64,000 nucleotides of DNA, from assembly GCF_920987055.1 (NCBI RefSeq), contig NZ_CAKLBX010000004.1:1-64000 (forward strand). The letters run 5' to 3'. Positions 52,445 to 61,900 of this stretch are shown here, piece by piece (within the stretch, counting starts at the first letter, position 1; each line of letters opens with the position of its first letter). The position numbers were made by a program, and so were the translations under genes. The notes beneath the pieces were generated by a model. It had not been told where the DNA came from and ran no database searches. It worked only from the letters and a program-made list of their open reading frames with translations. Source of the DNA: Novosphingobium sp. CECT 9465. GTDB lineage: Bacteria > Pseudomonadota > Alphaproteobacteria > Sphingomonadales > Sphingomonadaceae.

Positions 52445-52963
52445 TCAGTAACGCGCCTCGCACGCGAGCCGTTCCCCGCGCCGCCAGCGCGCCGGATCGA
52501 TGAATTCTCCCGCATAGGCGCCGCGGCCCGCTGATCGCGCCTGTTCGGCCGCAGCGACATAGCGCGCGGCGCGCTGCGGATCGCCGCGCAGATATTGCGT
52601 CGCCGGCACCGCCAGACCCTGCAGGATCAGTTGCTCGCCCAGGTCGTAGCCGTCGACCGTGACGATGGCGATCGGACGGCCGTAGCTGCTCGCGCCGGTC
52701 ATGCGGATCGTGGCGACACTGCTCTTGAGGATACGCGAGGCGGAATCCTGCGCGAACTGGCCGCACGGATAGCAGGCACCGTCCTTCGAGCACATCTGCT
52801 TGCGCTCGAAGGCGTCGGCCCCCGACAGGCGGAAATCGACCGAGACCGTGTCGCCGTCGATCGCCCGCCCCTCGCCGGTGATCGTCGCCCCGTCGCGGCC
52901 TTGGGGTTCCCCTGCCCCGCAGGCGGCGAGCGCGGCGATGCCGAGGAGCAGGGCGCCCCTCAT
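52445..52963 (-). CDS. thermonuclease-like (SNase) lipoprotein
   Basis: 172 residues from the ATG at 52963. Signal sequence MRGALLLGIAALAACG with a lipobox Cys. The mature protein has the staphylococcal-nuclease outline: GRAIDGDTVSVDFRLSGADA, then GRPIAIVTVDGYDLGEQLIL and a tail YVAAAEQARSAGRGAYAG. The first Asp and the DGDT box are present; the catalytic Arg/Glu pair is only partly visible (FERKQM). Anchored in the envelope it could cut entering DNA or RNA. Overlaps the upstream gene by 4 bp. Confidence 0.8.
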   Translation of the reverse strand: MRGALLLGIAALAACGAGEPQGRDGATITGEGRAIDGDTVSVDFRLSGADAFERKQMCSKDGACYPCGQFAQDSASRILKSSVATIRMTGASSYGRPIAIVTVDGYDLGEQLILQGLAVPATQYLRGDPQRAARYVAAAEQARSAGRGAYAGEFIDPARWRRGERLACEARY

Positions 52964-53169
52964 GCGTAGCGCAATTCGACTTCGACGTTCGGCCCGTCGA
53001 CGATGACCGGGAGGACGCGGAAGGGTTGCAGCGGATCGCCGGTGCGCACGATCGAGACCTGGCGTGCGCCGGCATCGAACATCCGCATGGCGACGCGCTG
53101 GGCATGGGCTCGGCTGCAGAGCTGCGACCGCTTCGGGCTGGGTGTGACGGGCGGATACGGGGCGGACAT
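52960..53169 (-). CDS. small hypothetical protein
   Basis: 69 residues starting MSAPYPPVTPSPKRSQLCSR; the C-terminus VEVELRYA is strand-like. Coupled to the nuclease gene by ATGA. Unknown. Confidence 0.55.
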   Translation of the reverse strand: MSAPYPPVTPSPKRSQLCSRAHAQRVAMRMFDAGARQVSIVRTGDPLQPFRVLPVIVDGPNVEVELRYA

Positions 53170-53201
53170 GGCGATGATCCTGACGTGGGGGATGTCGGCG
53201 A

Positions 53202-53825
53202 TCAACCGAACACCGTCTTGTGGACGCGAGTTTCGGGCTTGGGCGGCACGAGTGTCCACGCCCATTTGCGAAGGTTACCGATCCGATATTTCGGGTAGCT
53301 GTTGCCGGGGATCGCGAGCGAGATCTTGCGGCCGCGCTTGTGGACGATGAACTCGTCTCCCTCATAGCCGTCAACGAAGGTGACCTTGCTCGGCAAGCGG
53401 ATGTGCATGCCGTGTTCGAGCGGGCGTACCGGGGTCGCGAGCCGCTCGAGGCAGCGTCGGCGCCAGTCGAGCGCACCGGGATCGTCGGTATCGCCGAGCA
53501 GCGAGAGGATGCGCTCGGGGCATTCGGCCTCGCAAGGCCCGGCGTGTTCGGTCATATCCTTGTAGGCGAACACGAATCCGTCCTTGGCCCGCGGATTCCA
53601 GCTGACCAGGCAGACGGCCGCGAAGGCGGGTTCGTCGGTGCCGTCGGTCGACGGCACCACGGCCGCGTACCAGACCTTGTTGCGCAGGCAGGAAGAGGCG
53701 ATGACGCGCAGCGCCTTGCCCTTCCCGTCGGCATCGCGGTTGTCGTAGGTGAATTGCGCGTCGAGATAGGCTTTGGGGCCTGTGTGCGGGAACATCGACG
53801 ACAGCGGCATGCTTAGCCAGCCCAT
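53202..53825 (-). CDS. DUF6927-like protein
   Basis: 207 residues from the ATG at 53825 (AAAGGA upstream). MGWLSMPLSSMFPHTGPKAY opens the domain; later GFVFAYKDMTEHAGPCEAEC and PERILSLLGDTDDPGALDWR match the plasmid family DUF6927. The protein is soluble. Role unknown. Confidence 0.75.
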   Translation of the reverse strand: MGWLSMPLSSMFPHTGPKAYLDAQFTYDNRDADGKGKALRVIASSCLRNKVWYAAVVPSTDGTDEPAFAAVCLVSWNPRAKDGFVFAYKDMTEHAGPCEAECPERILSLLGDTDDPGALDWRRRCLERLATPVRPLEHGMHIRLPSKVTFVDGYEGDEFIVHKRGRKISLAIPGNSYPKYRIGNLRKWAWTLVPPKPETRVHKTVFG

Positions 53826-53862
53826 GATGGCGGTCCTTTCGCGTGTGTGGACGGGTGATCGA

Positions 53863-54507
53863 TCAGCCGAACAGGCTGACCGGCTCGGCGACCGGCGGTG
53901 TGAGCCGCAATTCCTTGCGCAGCCGCACGGCGAACCGCTCGGGCGCGAGCAGGTCGCGGATCGAGGCGTAGCAGTCGCGCTCCCCGAGGTGATCGTGACG
54001 ACCGCTGACGCGGCGGTAGATGACCTCGCGGTCGGCCATGGTGCCGTGGAGCGATAGCTGCATCCACAGCTCCTCGCCGTGGAGGGTGATCTCGCCGGAC
54101 CGGGAGGCGTGGCTGCGGTTCGAGCGAAGGTCGTAGTGCGCGGGGTCGAGCCCCAGCGTTTCGGCGAGCCGGCGCAGCGCCTTGCGTCCGTCGCTGTGGA
54201 AGCGATCCTTGGCGGCCGCATCGTGCGCGACGCCGCGCACCGCGAGCGTCAGCAGCGCCGGGTGCTGTCGCAGCTCGGCGATACGGTCCATGCAGCGCCG
54301 CTTGAGGAGCGCGTCTTCGGACTGCCGCGCGGTGACGCTTGCGAGATGGCGGGCGAGCAGGATGACCGCGGGATCGGTCTCGAAGGCGATGCCGGCGTTG
54401 CGGCAGTCGTCGATCGCGCGGGTGATGGCGTGAAGGCTTGCTCCAATCGTGACCAGCGCGCTCGGGTCGAGCGCCTGCTGGTGGCGGAAGGCGACATCGT
54501 AGGGCAT
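53863..54507 (-). CDS. hypothetical protein
   Basis: 214 residues, helical in the first 110 (MPYDVAFRHQQALDPSALVT) with a C-terminal beta part (GEITLHGEELWMQLSLHGTM). No family known. Leader of the purine-tract type with a GAGCGC/GCGCTC hairpin. Confidence 0.62.
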   Translation of the reverse strand: MPYDVAFRHQQALDPSALVTIGASLHAITRAIDDCRNAGIAFETDPAVILLARHLASVTARQSEDALLKRRCMDRIAELRQHPALLTLAVRGVAHDAAAKDRFHSDGRKALRRLAETLGLDPAHYDLRSNRSHASRSGEITLHGEELWMQLSLHGTMADREVIYRRVSGRHDHLGERDCYASIRDLLAPERFAVRLRKELRLTPPVAEPVSLFG

Positions 54508-54519
54508 GAGCGATCTCCC

Positions 54520-54561
54520 GAGCGCCTCACGCGCTCAGAAATTCGCTCCCCCTCCCCTTCA
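54520..54561 (-). promoter_or_regulatory. purine-tract leader with hairpin (gene 53863..54507)
   Basis: GAAGGGGAGGGGGAGC on the coding strand, then GAGCGC-gtgag-GCGCTC and GGGAGA before the ATG; the tract overlaps the stop of the upstream gene. Confidence 0.6.
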
Positions 54562-54750
54562 CGATAACCAGTTACGTAATTGCTCCGGTATTTCAGGATC
54601 GATGTCCTCGCCCGGTTGCATAGGCCGCAGACCCTGCTCCGCATCGACCGCGGCCTGCAGATGACAGGCGGCAACGGTCGCTCCGTCGTCGGTCGCGTCA
54701 TAAAGCGCGAGCGCCTGCCGCATTAGCGCGAGCCGTATATTATCGCTCAT
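54559..54750 (-). CDS. small hypothetical protein
   Basis: 63 residues: MSDNIRLALMRQALALYDAT, helical, with an acidic end EDIDPEIPEQLRNWLS. Likely a real small gene by its position and codon use; function unknown. Confidence 0.55.
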   Translation of the reverse strand: MSDNIRLALMRQALALYDATDDGATVAACHLQAAVDAEQGLRPMQPGEDIDPEIPEQLRNWLS

Positions 54751-54834
54751 GCCAGTCTCCCACTACGGTCTGCCGCCATGATTGCGTTCGGGGCAAACGA
54801 AAGCAGGCCCATAATGGTTGTAACGGCCGTGCGC

Positions 54835-55149
54835 TCATCGCAGCCTCCATCGGCCGACAAGGTCGACCATTGCGTCACGATAGCCCCACGCATCGGGATA
54901 GATCGCAGGCTCCTGCGCGAGCCAGGCCATGACAATTAGCATGTCCTCGGAAATGATCGCGTCGCAGTTGCTGAGGTGGAGGATGGGGAAGTGGCCGTTG
55001 TCGTCACCATTCCACCACGCCAGCAGGAAGTCCGCGACGCGCGCGGCCTGCCCGGTATCGGACGAGGCGACATCCACGAGGCGGCCGATCGCGGCGCCGA
55101 CCTCGTCGAAGGCGAGTGCGCGGATGAGGGGGCGGCGTTGCGGTTGCAT
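54835..55149 (-). CDS. DUF7673-like protein
   Basis: 104 residues. AIGRLVDVASSDTGQAARVA, then DFLLAWWNGDDNGHFPILHL and YPDAWGYRDAMVDLVGRWR follow a plasmid family I recall as DUF7673. Function unknown. Confidence 0.65.
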   Translation of the reverse strand: MQPQRRPLIRALAFDEVGAAIGRLVDVASSDTGQAARVADFLLAWWNGDDNGHFPILHLSNCDAIISEDMLIVMAWLAQEPAIYPDAWGYRDAMVDLVGRWRLR

Positions 55150-55189
55150 GGTGCGTATCCTGTCCTATCGGGTGGAAGCTGTCATGCGA

Positions 55190-55681
55190 TCAGGATGGGG
55201 CGTGCTTCCCGGCCTGGGCGATCATCACGGCGACCGCCTCGTCGAGCGCGGCGTCATCGCCGTTGACCATGCGCGCCGACGGGGTGAGGCGTTGCACGCC
55301 GGCGAACACGATGGCGGGTGTCCTGCCCTTGAGCCGATAGCAGAACACCTGGTCGCCCTCGATCGTCACCAGCTTCGTCCGGCATTGCCGGCGCAGCCGC
55401 TTCGCCTCCTCGATCCGGGTGATGAGCGCCGCCACCTCGAATTCGAGGCAGTGCGGCATGACGCTGTCGCCGAGCCGCGAGACGGGCCGGTTGGCGGCGA
55501 GCCAGGCATCGACCGCCTGTTCGGTGACGCTGCCGACGGCATGGTAATCGTCCGCGGCGCCATGACCGCGGTTCGAGGCGAGGAAGGCGCGCTGCCCATC
55601 GATCCAGATCTCGGCCGAGTAGCAGGTCGTTTCCTCGGACAAAGCGTCGACCACCTTCAGCTTGCGCAATTCGATGTGCAT
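55190..55681 (-). CDS. hypothetical protein
   Basis: 163 residues: MHIELRKLKVVDALSEETTC, then an acidic middle and KLVTIEGDQVFCYRLKGRTP. No domain recognised. It lies 15 bp downstream of ardC and is probably cotranscribed with it. Confidence 0.6.
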   Translation of the reverse strand: MHIELRKLKVVDALSEETTCYSAEIWIDGQRAFLASNRGHGAADDYHAVGSVTEQAVDAWLAANRPVSRLGDSVMPHCLEFEVAALITRIEEAKRLRRQCRTKLVTIEGDQVFCYRLKGRTPAIVFAGVQRLTPSARMVNGDDAALDEAVAVMIAQAGKHAPS

Positions 55682-55696
55682 GGTGCGATCTCCAGG

Positions 55697-56635
55697 TCAT
55701 GCTGCGAGGGCTTCGGGTTGGTCGATCCCGGGCGCGCCACCCGCGGCGGCGTTATGGAGCCAGGTCACCGCCTGCTCGGCTTTCGCCGCGGCCTTGATGA
55801 TCGCGCTTGAATCGCCCTTCAGGATCTTCAGCCAATGATCGACGTAGCTGGCGTGGTTGTCGTGCAGCTCGCCGGGCAGATTGAGGTCGGCGCACACCAG
55901 ACACTGGCCGATGCAGGCGACCAGCTCCTCGAACGCATAGGCGTTGTCGCCGAACTTCTTGCCGAACTCGCGGTTGAGGCGCTGCGGCGCGCCCGAATAA
56001 TGGACATATTCGTGCGCGAGCGTGCTGGCGTAATGATCGTCCGAGCGAAACGCGCCGCGCTGCGGTAGCTGGATATAGTCGCCGATCGGCGAATAGAATG
56101 CCTGATCGCCGCCATGCCGCACGGTCGCCGGCAGGCCTCCGAAGAAGGCATCGATCGCGGCGCGGTGCCGGCTCTCGATGCGCGGTTCGGGCGGTGCGGG
56201 CACCGGATAATAATACGCCGGGAGACCGTCGATCTGATCGACGTTGAACACCGTGTACGAGCGCAGGAACCGGATATTCTTCGTCGCCGCCTCGCCGGTG
56301 ACGCGGTCCGCCTCGGTTTTCGAGAAGGTCGAATAATAGACGCTGTGCGCGCCATGCTCGCCGCGCCGTACCTGTCCGCCCAACTCGGTCGCCTGTCGGT
56401 AGGTCATCCAGTTGCGGCCAGAGAACCCCTGGGCGTCGCCGATCGCCCAGAGATAGAGCGCGTTGATGCCGGTGTAGGGCGTGCCGCAATGCCGCAGCGG
56501 TCGCCCCCCTGCCCCGGTCAGTCCCCAGGGGCGCGACCAGGGCAGGACGCCGGCTTCAAGCTTGGCGATTATGAGGTTGGTGATCTCGGCCGCGACATCG
56601 CGGCGTGGCGCAGTCGATTTGCGGTGAAAGGTCAT
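55697..56635 (-). CDS. ardC: ArdC-type antirestriction protein
   Basis: 312 residues. The N-terminal ssDNA-binding domain (EITNLIIAKLEAGVLPWSRP, GTPYTGINALYLWAI, NWMTYRQATELGGQVRRGEH) is followed by a zincin-like metallopeptidase domain with HEYVH and a later EELVACIGQCLV. ArdC protects the incoming single strand from restriction during conjugation. Its length is normal. It shares a message with the hypothetical gene at 55190. Confidence 0.92.
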   Translation of the reverse strand: MTFHRKSTAPRRDVAAEITNLIIAKLEAGVLPWSRPWGLTGAGGRPLRHCGTPYTGINALYLWAIGDAQGFSGRNWMTYRQATELGGQVRRGEHGAHSVYYSTFSKTEADRVTGEAATKNIRFLRSYTVFNVDQIDGLPAYYYPVPAPPEPRIESRHRAAIDAFFGGLPATVRHGGDQAFYSPIGDYIQLPQRGAFRSDDHYASTLAHEYVHYSGAPQRLNREFGKKFGDNAYAFEELVACIGQCLVCADLNLPGELHDNHASYVDHWLKILKGDSSAIIKAAAKAEQAVTWLHNAAAGGAPGIDQPEALAA

Positions 56636-56683
56636 GGGAAAGCTCCCTCGATGCGCGGGCCACGCGTGACGGTCCGCGGGTAA

Positions 56684-56719
56684 AAAGAAGGCGGCCGCCC
56701 CGGTGAGGGACAGCCGCCA
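56684..56719 (-). terminator. intrinsic terminator of the parB-like gene
   Basis: On the minus strand GGCGGC pairs with GCCGCC (56691..56719) and is followed by TTCTTTTTA. It separates the ParB-like gene from ardC. Confidence 0.75.
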
Positions 56720-56760
56720 AGGTGTGCCCGGGAGACGAACGGGCCGGGGGTATCGGGGGG

Positions 56761-58809
56761 CTATTCGGCCGCGATCAGCGCCTCGTCGCTGTCGATCCCG
56801 GCATCGTCGGCACCGAGATCATCGGTGTCGCCGTAGTCGTCGTCGTCGAAGCCCTCATCGCCGGGCTCGTCGTCGATTGCCTCGTCGGCACCGGCGACCG
56901 ACACGAGATCGAACCGCATCGCGTCGGGCACCCAGGCCAGCGCCGCGTCCTTGGTCTCCGCCTCGGTGATCGCTTCGCCGGCGAACAGCTTCTCGCAGCT
57001 GGTCGAGATCTCGCCCTTCTTCGAGGCCATGTAGCGGGCCGCGAGCGGCGCGCCCCCGACGTTGGTGAGCAGCGCCAGCAGCGTACCCTTCGACACGCGG
57101 TCGAAGAAGTTCGCCGAGGTAGGGCGCCACCATTTGGCGGGTTCGATCTCGAGGATCGAGGCGAGCCGCGCATGGAGCGGGTTGGTGGTGACCGAGCTGT
57201 AATCGGGCTTGGCCTCGAGCGAGGTCGCCACCACGACCGCGAGCCAGGCCGCCTTGGCGTCGTCGCTGAGCGCGCGGAACGCCTCGAACCGCTCGACCGG
57301 GTTCGACCCTTCCGTCCACGACGTGTCGAGACCCTCGCGGGCTTCGGCGATCGCGACCTGCGCCTGCGTGGCGGGCTGATCCTTGGGCATCTGCGGGTCC
57401 TGCGGACGCCCTGCCCGAACCGTCGTCCCGTAGCGGCCGTAGCCGTGGCTGGGGTCGGCGAGGCAGAACAGCATATAGTCGAGCGCGAGCCCCGGATCGC
57501 CGAGGATCGAGGCGGCGAGGATGTCGCGGCGCTGGACCGCCAGTTCGTCATGGAGCCGCGCGCTGAGCGGCTTGCCGCCAGGAGCGACCGCCTCGGGCGG
57601 CAGGTCGGCGGTGCGACGCGACGACGGCGACGACGGCAGCGGCCGATCGTCCCCGGGCAGGCGGATCGGCGTTTCGCTGTAATAGGTCGTGTCGAGCGTC
57701 ATCTTGCCGTCGCGGCCGAGCGTCAGGAAGACGCCGACCTGGCCCTTGACCTCGTCGGTCAGCTCGGGCGCCTTGTCGTGGATCGCCTGATATTCCTCGC
57801 GCAGCCGATCCGATTCCGCATCGAGCGCGGCATAGGTGTCGTCATCGATACCCTCGTCCTCCATATCGCTCTCGATGACCTGCACGCGCTCCTCGATCTT
57901 GTCGCAGCGCGTCTGTTCCTCGTCCGTCAGCGGCGCTGCCGGCAGCGTCACGCGGTGGAGGTCGGACGTGATGCCGTAGAGGCTGGTCGTGGCGACGGGG
58001 CGCACCCATGCGACGCCCAGTTCCTCGCCGAGCCGCTTGGCCTCGGCCTCCATCAGCGAGGCAGCGAGCGTCTGCGCGAGTTCCGGGTCGGTCCAGCGGT
58101 CACCGTCCTCGCTGAACAGTTCGCGCTCGATGCGGCCGCCCGCGGCGACATAGGCATCGGCACCGACCAGGATCGCGATCGGATCCGTCGCCTTCATCGT
58201 GTCGTTGGCGATCGCGCGACGGATCTGGTCGGCGTTGACGTAGGACGAGTGACCATACTGCTCGAACACGCGCTCCTGCTTGGCCTTGTCGGCCGTCGAG
58301 CCGTAGGCCTTGGCCATCTCGTAGGAGATCTTGCCCGCGGCCAGGGCTTCGAAGATCGGTTCGGCAAGATCGGCGAGGCGCAGCCGTCCCTCGATGAAGC
58401 GGCGGGTCTGGCCAAACCGTTTGGCGACCGCGTCGACGTCACCGTCGGTCTTGAGGAAGTGCTGGAACGCGACGCATTCCTCGGCGACGGTCATCTGCTC
58501 GCGCTGGAAATTCTCGGTCAGCGACACCTCGCGCAGGTCCGCCTCGTCGCCGGTGATGATCTTGACCGGCACGTCATAGTCGGCGGCAACGATCTCGCCG
58601 GCTTCGGCCAGCATCATCGCACCGAGATAGCGGCGATCGCCGGCGATTATCTCGAACATGCCCTTCGGGCGGGCGGCGGTCACCAGCAGGTTCTGCATGA
58701 TGCCGCGAGCGCGGATGCTGGCGGCCATCGCCTCGATATTCTTGGGCGGGGTGGTGCGCACGTTCTTCTCGGAACGCTTCAGCTTCGCGAGTTTGACGGT
58801 CTGGGTCAT
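56761..58809 (-). CDS. ParB/RepB/Spo0J-like protein
   Basis: 682 residues. The N-terminal ParB domain has NIEAMAASIRARGIMQNLLV, FEIIAGDRRYLGAMML (the GDRR box) and SLTENFQREQMT; the HTH part includes VAKRFGQTRRFIEGRLRLAD. The remaining 400 residues are specific to large plasmid ParB homologues, with an acidic end (GDEGFDDDDYGDTDDLGADD). No parA neighbours it, so it may be a CTP-dependent DNA-binding or nuclease protein rather than a partition factor. It has the best-formed leader in the window. Confidence 0.85.
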   Translation of the reverse strand: MTQTVKLAKLKRSEKNVRTTPPKNIEAMAASIRARGIMQNLLVTAARPKGMFEIIAGDRRYLGAMMLAEAGEIVAADYDVPVKIITGDEADLREVSLTENFQREQMTVAEECVAFQHFLKTDGDVDAVAKRFGQTRRFIEGRLRLADLAEPIFEALAAGKISYEMAKAYGSTADKAKQERVFEQYGHSSYVNADQIRRAIANDTMKATDPIAILVGADAYVAAGGRIERELFSEDGDRWTDPELAQTLAASLMEAEAKRLGEELGVAWVRPVATTSLYGITSDLHRVTLPAAPLTDEEQTRCDKIEERVQVIESDMEDEGIDDDTYAALDAESDRLREEYQAIHDKAPELTDEVKGQVGVFLTLGRDGKMTLDTTYYSETPIRLPGDDRPLPSSPSSRRTADLPPEAVAPGGKPLSARLHDELAVQRRDILAASILGDPGLALDYMLFCLADPSHGYGRYGTTVRAGRPQDPQMPKDQPATQAQVAIAEAREGLDTSWTEGSNPVERFEAFRALSDDAKAAWLAVVVATSLEAKPDYSSVTTNPLHARLASILEIEPAKWWRPTSANFFDRVSKGTLLALLTNVGGAPLAARYMASKKGEISTSCEKLFAGEAITEAETKDAALAWVPDAMRFDLVSVAGADEAIDDEPGDEGFDDDDYGDTDDLGADDAGIDSDEALIAAE

Positions 58810-58832
58810 CTATCGTCTCCATGAGCGGGAAA

Positions 58833-58900
58833 GTGTCCGGTGCACGGGTGTTTCCCCCGACCCGGACACCCCCCCCGCTCCTTCTCCCCTCTCGTTTCCC
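58833..58900 (-). promoter_or_regulatory. purine-tract leader with hairpin (parB-like gene)
   Basis: GAGAGGGGAGAAGGAGCGGG on the coding strand, then GTGTCCGG (58862..58869) pairing with CCGGACAC (58833..58840), then GGAGAC and the ATG. Confidence 0.65.
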
Positions 58901-58973
58901 GCTTGGGCGGGAGGGCGACTGGGGCTCGCCGACAAGCGGCTACCTTGCTGCTAGCTGGCTGTTATCGTGCCGG

Positions 58974-61900
58974 TCAGGCCATCAGCTTTGCGAGAACCGC
59001 ATCGGCCGTCTCGACGGGGATGAAGACGCGCGTCTTGTAGGCGATGATCTCTGTGAAGCAGCCGATCGACTTGAGCCACGCGAGCTGGTCGGCCGGTGCG
59101 CCGCTGATCTCGATGCGCGGCTTGGCGTTGACGCGTACGCGCTTCACCTCGCACACGAACGGTCGCCGGATCGTGACCGTCCCGCCCTCCATCGCGGCGC
59201 GCGCGACCTCGGCCGGGCTGAGCACGTCGTTGCTGTCGAGGCCCATCTTCGAGAACAGCGCCGGCACGTCGCCCGGGAACACCATGCGCCCGAGCCAGGA
59301 GCGACCCTCGGCATCGACCACGCGGTTGACCACGAGATGGTCGCTCGGCAGCGCCGACCAGATCGGCAGCAGAAGGCCGGTCGCGAGCCGGATCGTCTCG
59401 ACGTCGAGCTTGCCGCGGATCTCGTCGACCTCGGCCGACCATTCCGCCTCGAACCGTGCGCGGCTGCATTCCTCCCAGGCCGTCTCGTAGAGATCGTCGA
59501 GTGCGAGATATTCGTGCCGGGTCGGACGCATCAGTTCGATGCGCGACACCGCCACCCCGTCCTCGGTCAGCCAGGAGCGCGCGTTGGTGCGCAGCGCGAC
59601 CTTGCCCGACTTGCCGTTGCGCACGAACACGGCGGTCTGGTCGGTATCGGCGATGCGCAGCACGCGCTCGAGCGACATGGGGTTGCGGCGCCGGGTCACC
59701 TCGATCGTCAGCAGGTGCGAGGTCGCCTTGCTGACCGGGTCGGTGCGCAGGATCGTATCGTCGAGCACGGTCGCGGTCTCGACCGTCATCGTCTCGACGC
59801 CGACATCGAGTGTCCCCGCCTCGCGCGCGGCCGCGACCCGTGCCTCGACCAGCGCCAGGAATTCGTCAAAGATGCAGTTCTGGAGCCCGATCGGCAGCGC
59901 CAGCAACCGGTTGAGCCAGCGCTGGATGGGCGGGAGATCCTCCTTCAACACGCCGTCGGTATCGAGCAGTTCCAGGCCGGTGCGATGCTGGAAATCGGTG
60001 AGGTTGGTGCTGGTCAGCTTCCCCGCGACGAGCAGGTGATACCAGCTGATGAGCGCCGCCTTGGCGTAGTCGCTTTCGAGATTATCGGCCGGGTCGAACA
60101 GATTCTGCCCCCCGGTCTGGCGCTGGCCGCGCGTCAGAGCGCCGAGGCTGTCTAGACGCCGCGCGATGGTCGAGGTGAACCTGAGTTCGCCCTTGCAGTC
60201 GGTCGTGACGGGCCGGAACAGGGGCGAGCAGGCCTGATGCGTGCGGTGGGTACGTCCCAGGCCCTGGATCGCGCGATCGGCCCTCCAGCCCGGCTCCAGG
60301 AGCAGATGCGCGCGTTGCTGCTGGTTCTTCGCATCGAGGCTGGCATGATAAGACCGCCCGGTCCCGCCGGCGTCGGAGAAGACCAGGATGCGCTTGGTGC
60401 CTTCCATGAAGGCGGCGGAATCGGCCTGCGTGGCGCGGGCCGAGCGCGATTCGAGCTTCTGCCCTCCCCCGCTCACCGTGATGAGGCGCTTGGTGCGCCC
60501 CGTCACCTCGGCGACCATCTCGGTGCCGAACCGGGTGATGATGGCATCGAGCACGGCCGCGATCGGCGGCAGCGCGCAAAGCTGCTCGACCAGATTGTCG
60601 CGCTCGGCTTCGGCTTCGGGGTTGGTGACCGGGTGGCCGCTCTCGTCGAACAGCGGTCGCGAGCGCACCTCGCCGGTGTCATCGCGGAAGAAGGTCATCT
60701 GCTGGACCGGGAATGCCCGCGTCAGATAGTCGATCACGGCCTCGCGCGGGGAGAGATCGATGTCGAGGTCGGCGCGCTCGTCGGGCGACAGTTCGCCCAG
60801 GCGGCGGTCGAGGATCGCCTCGGCGGTGCTGACCAGCTGCAGCACGACCGACTGATCGGCCGCCAGATGCTGTTCGATCGCCGCGATGACGGTCGGGAGC
60901 TTCGCTGACAGGAGGAGCGCCCCGAAGAACCGCTGCTTGCAGCTTTCGAACCGCGAGCGCGCCGCGGCCTTCGCGCCCGAGTTGAGCGTCTTGCCCTCGT
61001 TGCCGTCGACGACGCCGGTGAGTTCGAGCGCCTTTTCAAGGCCGCGATGGATGATCGCCCAGGCATCGGCATAGGTGTCGTACACCGCGATCTGTTCAGG
61101 CGTCAGCTCGTGGCGGAGGATGTCATATTCGACCCCGGCGAAGCTCAGCGCGCGCGCGGTGTAGAGGCCGGTCGCCTTGAGATCGCGCGCGACCAGTTCC
61201 ATCGCCGCGATCCCGCCCTGCCGGATCTGGGTGATGAACGCCTCGCGGTTGGCGAAGGCGGTCTCCGGCCCCCACAGGCCGAGCCGCACGGCATAGGCGA
61301 GGTTGTTCACCTCCGACGCGCCGGTCGCCGAGGCGTAGAGCACGCGGGCGTCGGGCAGGTGGTTCTGCAGGAGAACGCCGGCGATGCCCTGCTGCGAGCC
61401 CTTCTTGGTGCCCATCGACCCTTCGCCACCCGCGACGCCGCCCATCTCATGCGCCTCGTCGAACGCGATGACGCCGTCGAAGTCGGCACCGGCCCAGGCG
61501 ATGATTTGATCGAGCCGGGTGGCGTCGCCGCGGTTGGAGCGCAGCGTCGGATAGGTCACGAACAGGACGCCCTCGTCCATCGTGACGGGCTCGTCGATCT
61601 TCCAGCGCGAGAGCGGCTGCACATCGGCCGCGAGACCGCCGAGCGCGGTCCAGTCGCGGATCGCGTCGGTATGGAGCGCCTCGTTCTTGCTGATCCAGAT
61701 GTTCTTGCGACGACCCGCCAGCCAGTTGTCGAGGATGACGGCCGCGACCTGCCGCCCCTTCCCTGCCCCGGTGCCGTCGCCCAGGAAATAGCCCTTGCGG
61801 TACGCGCGTCCGTCGTCGGAGAGCACCAGCCCCACGCCCTCCTTGTCTGGCTTGCTCAGGCCCGGGATATACTGGGTCCAGGCATGGCCGGCGTAAACGA

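Noticed and set aside
56761..58809. Partition (parAB) locus
   Set aside because: No parA gene and no clear centromere repeats adjoin; it is treated as an orphan ParB-like protein.
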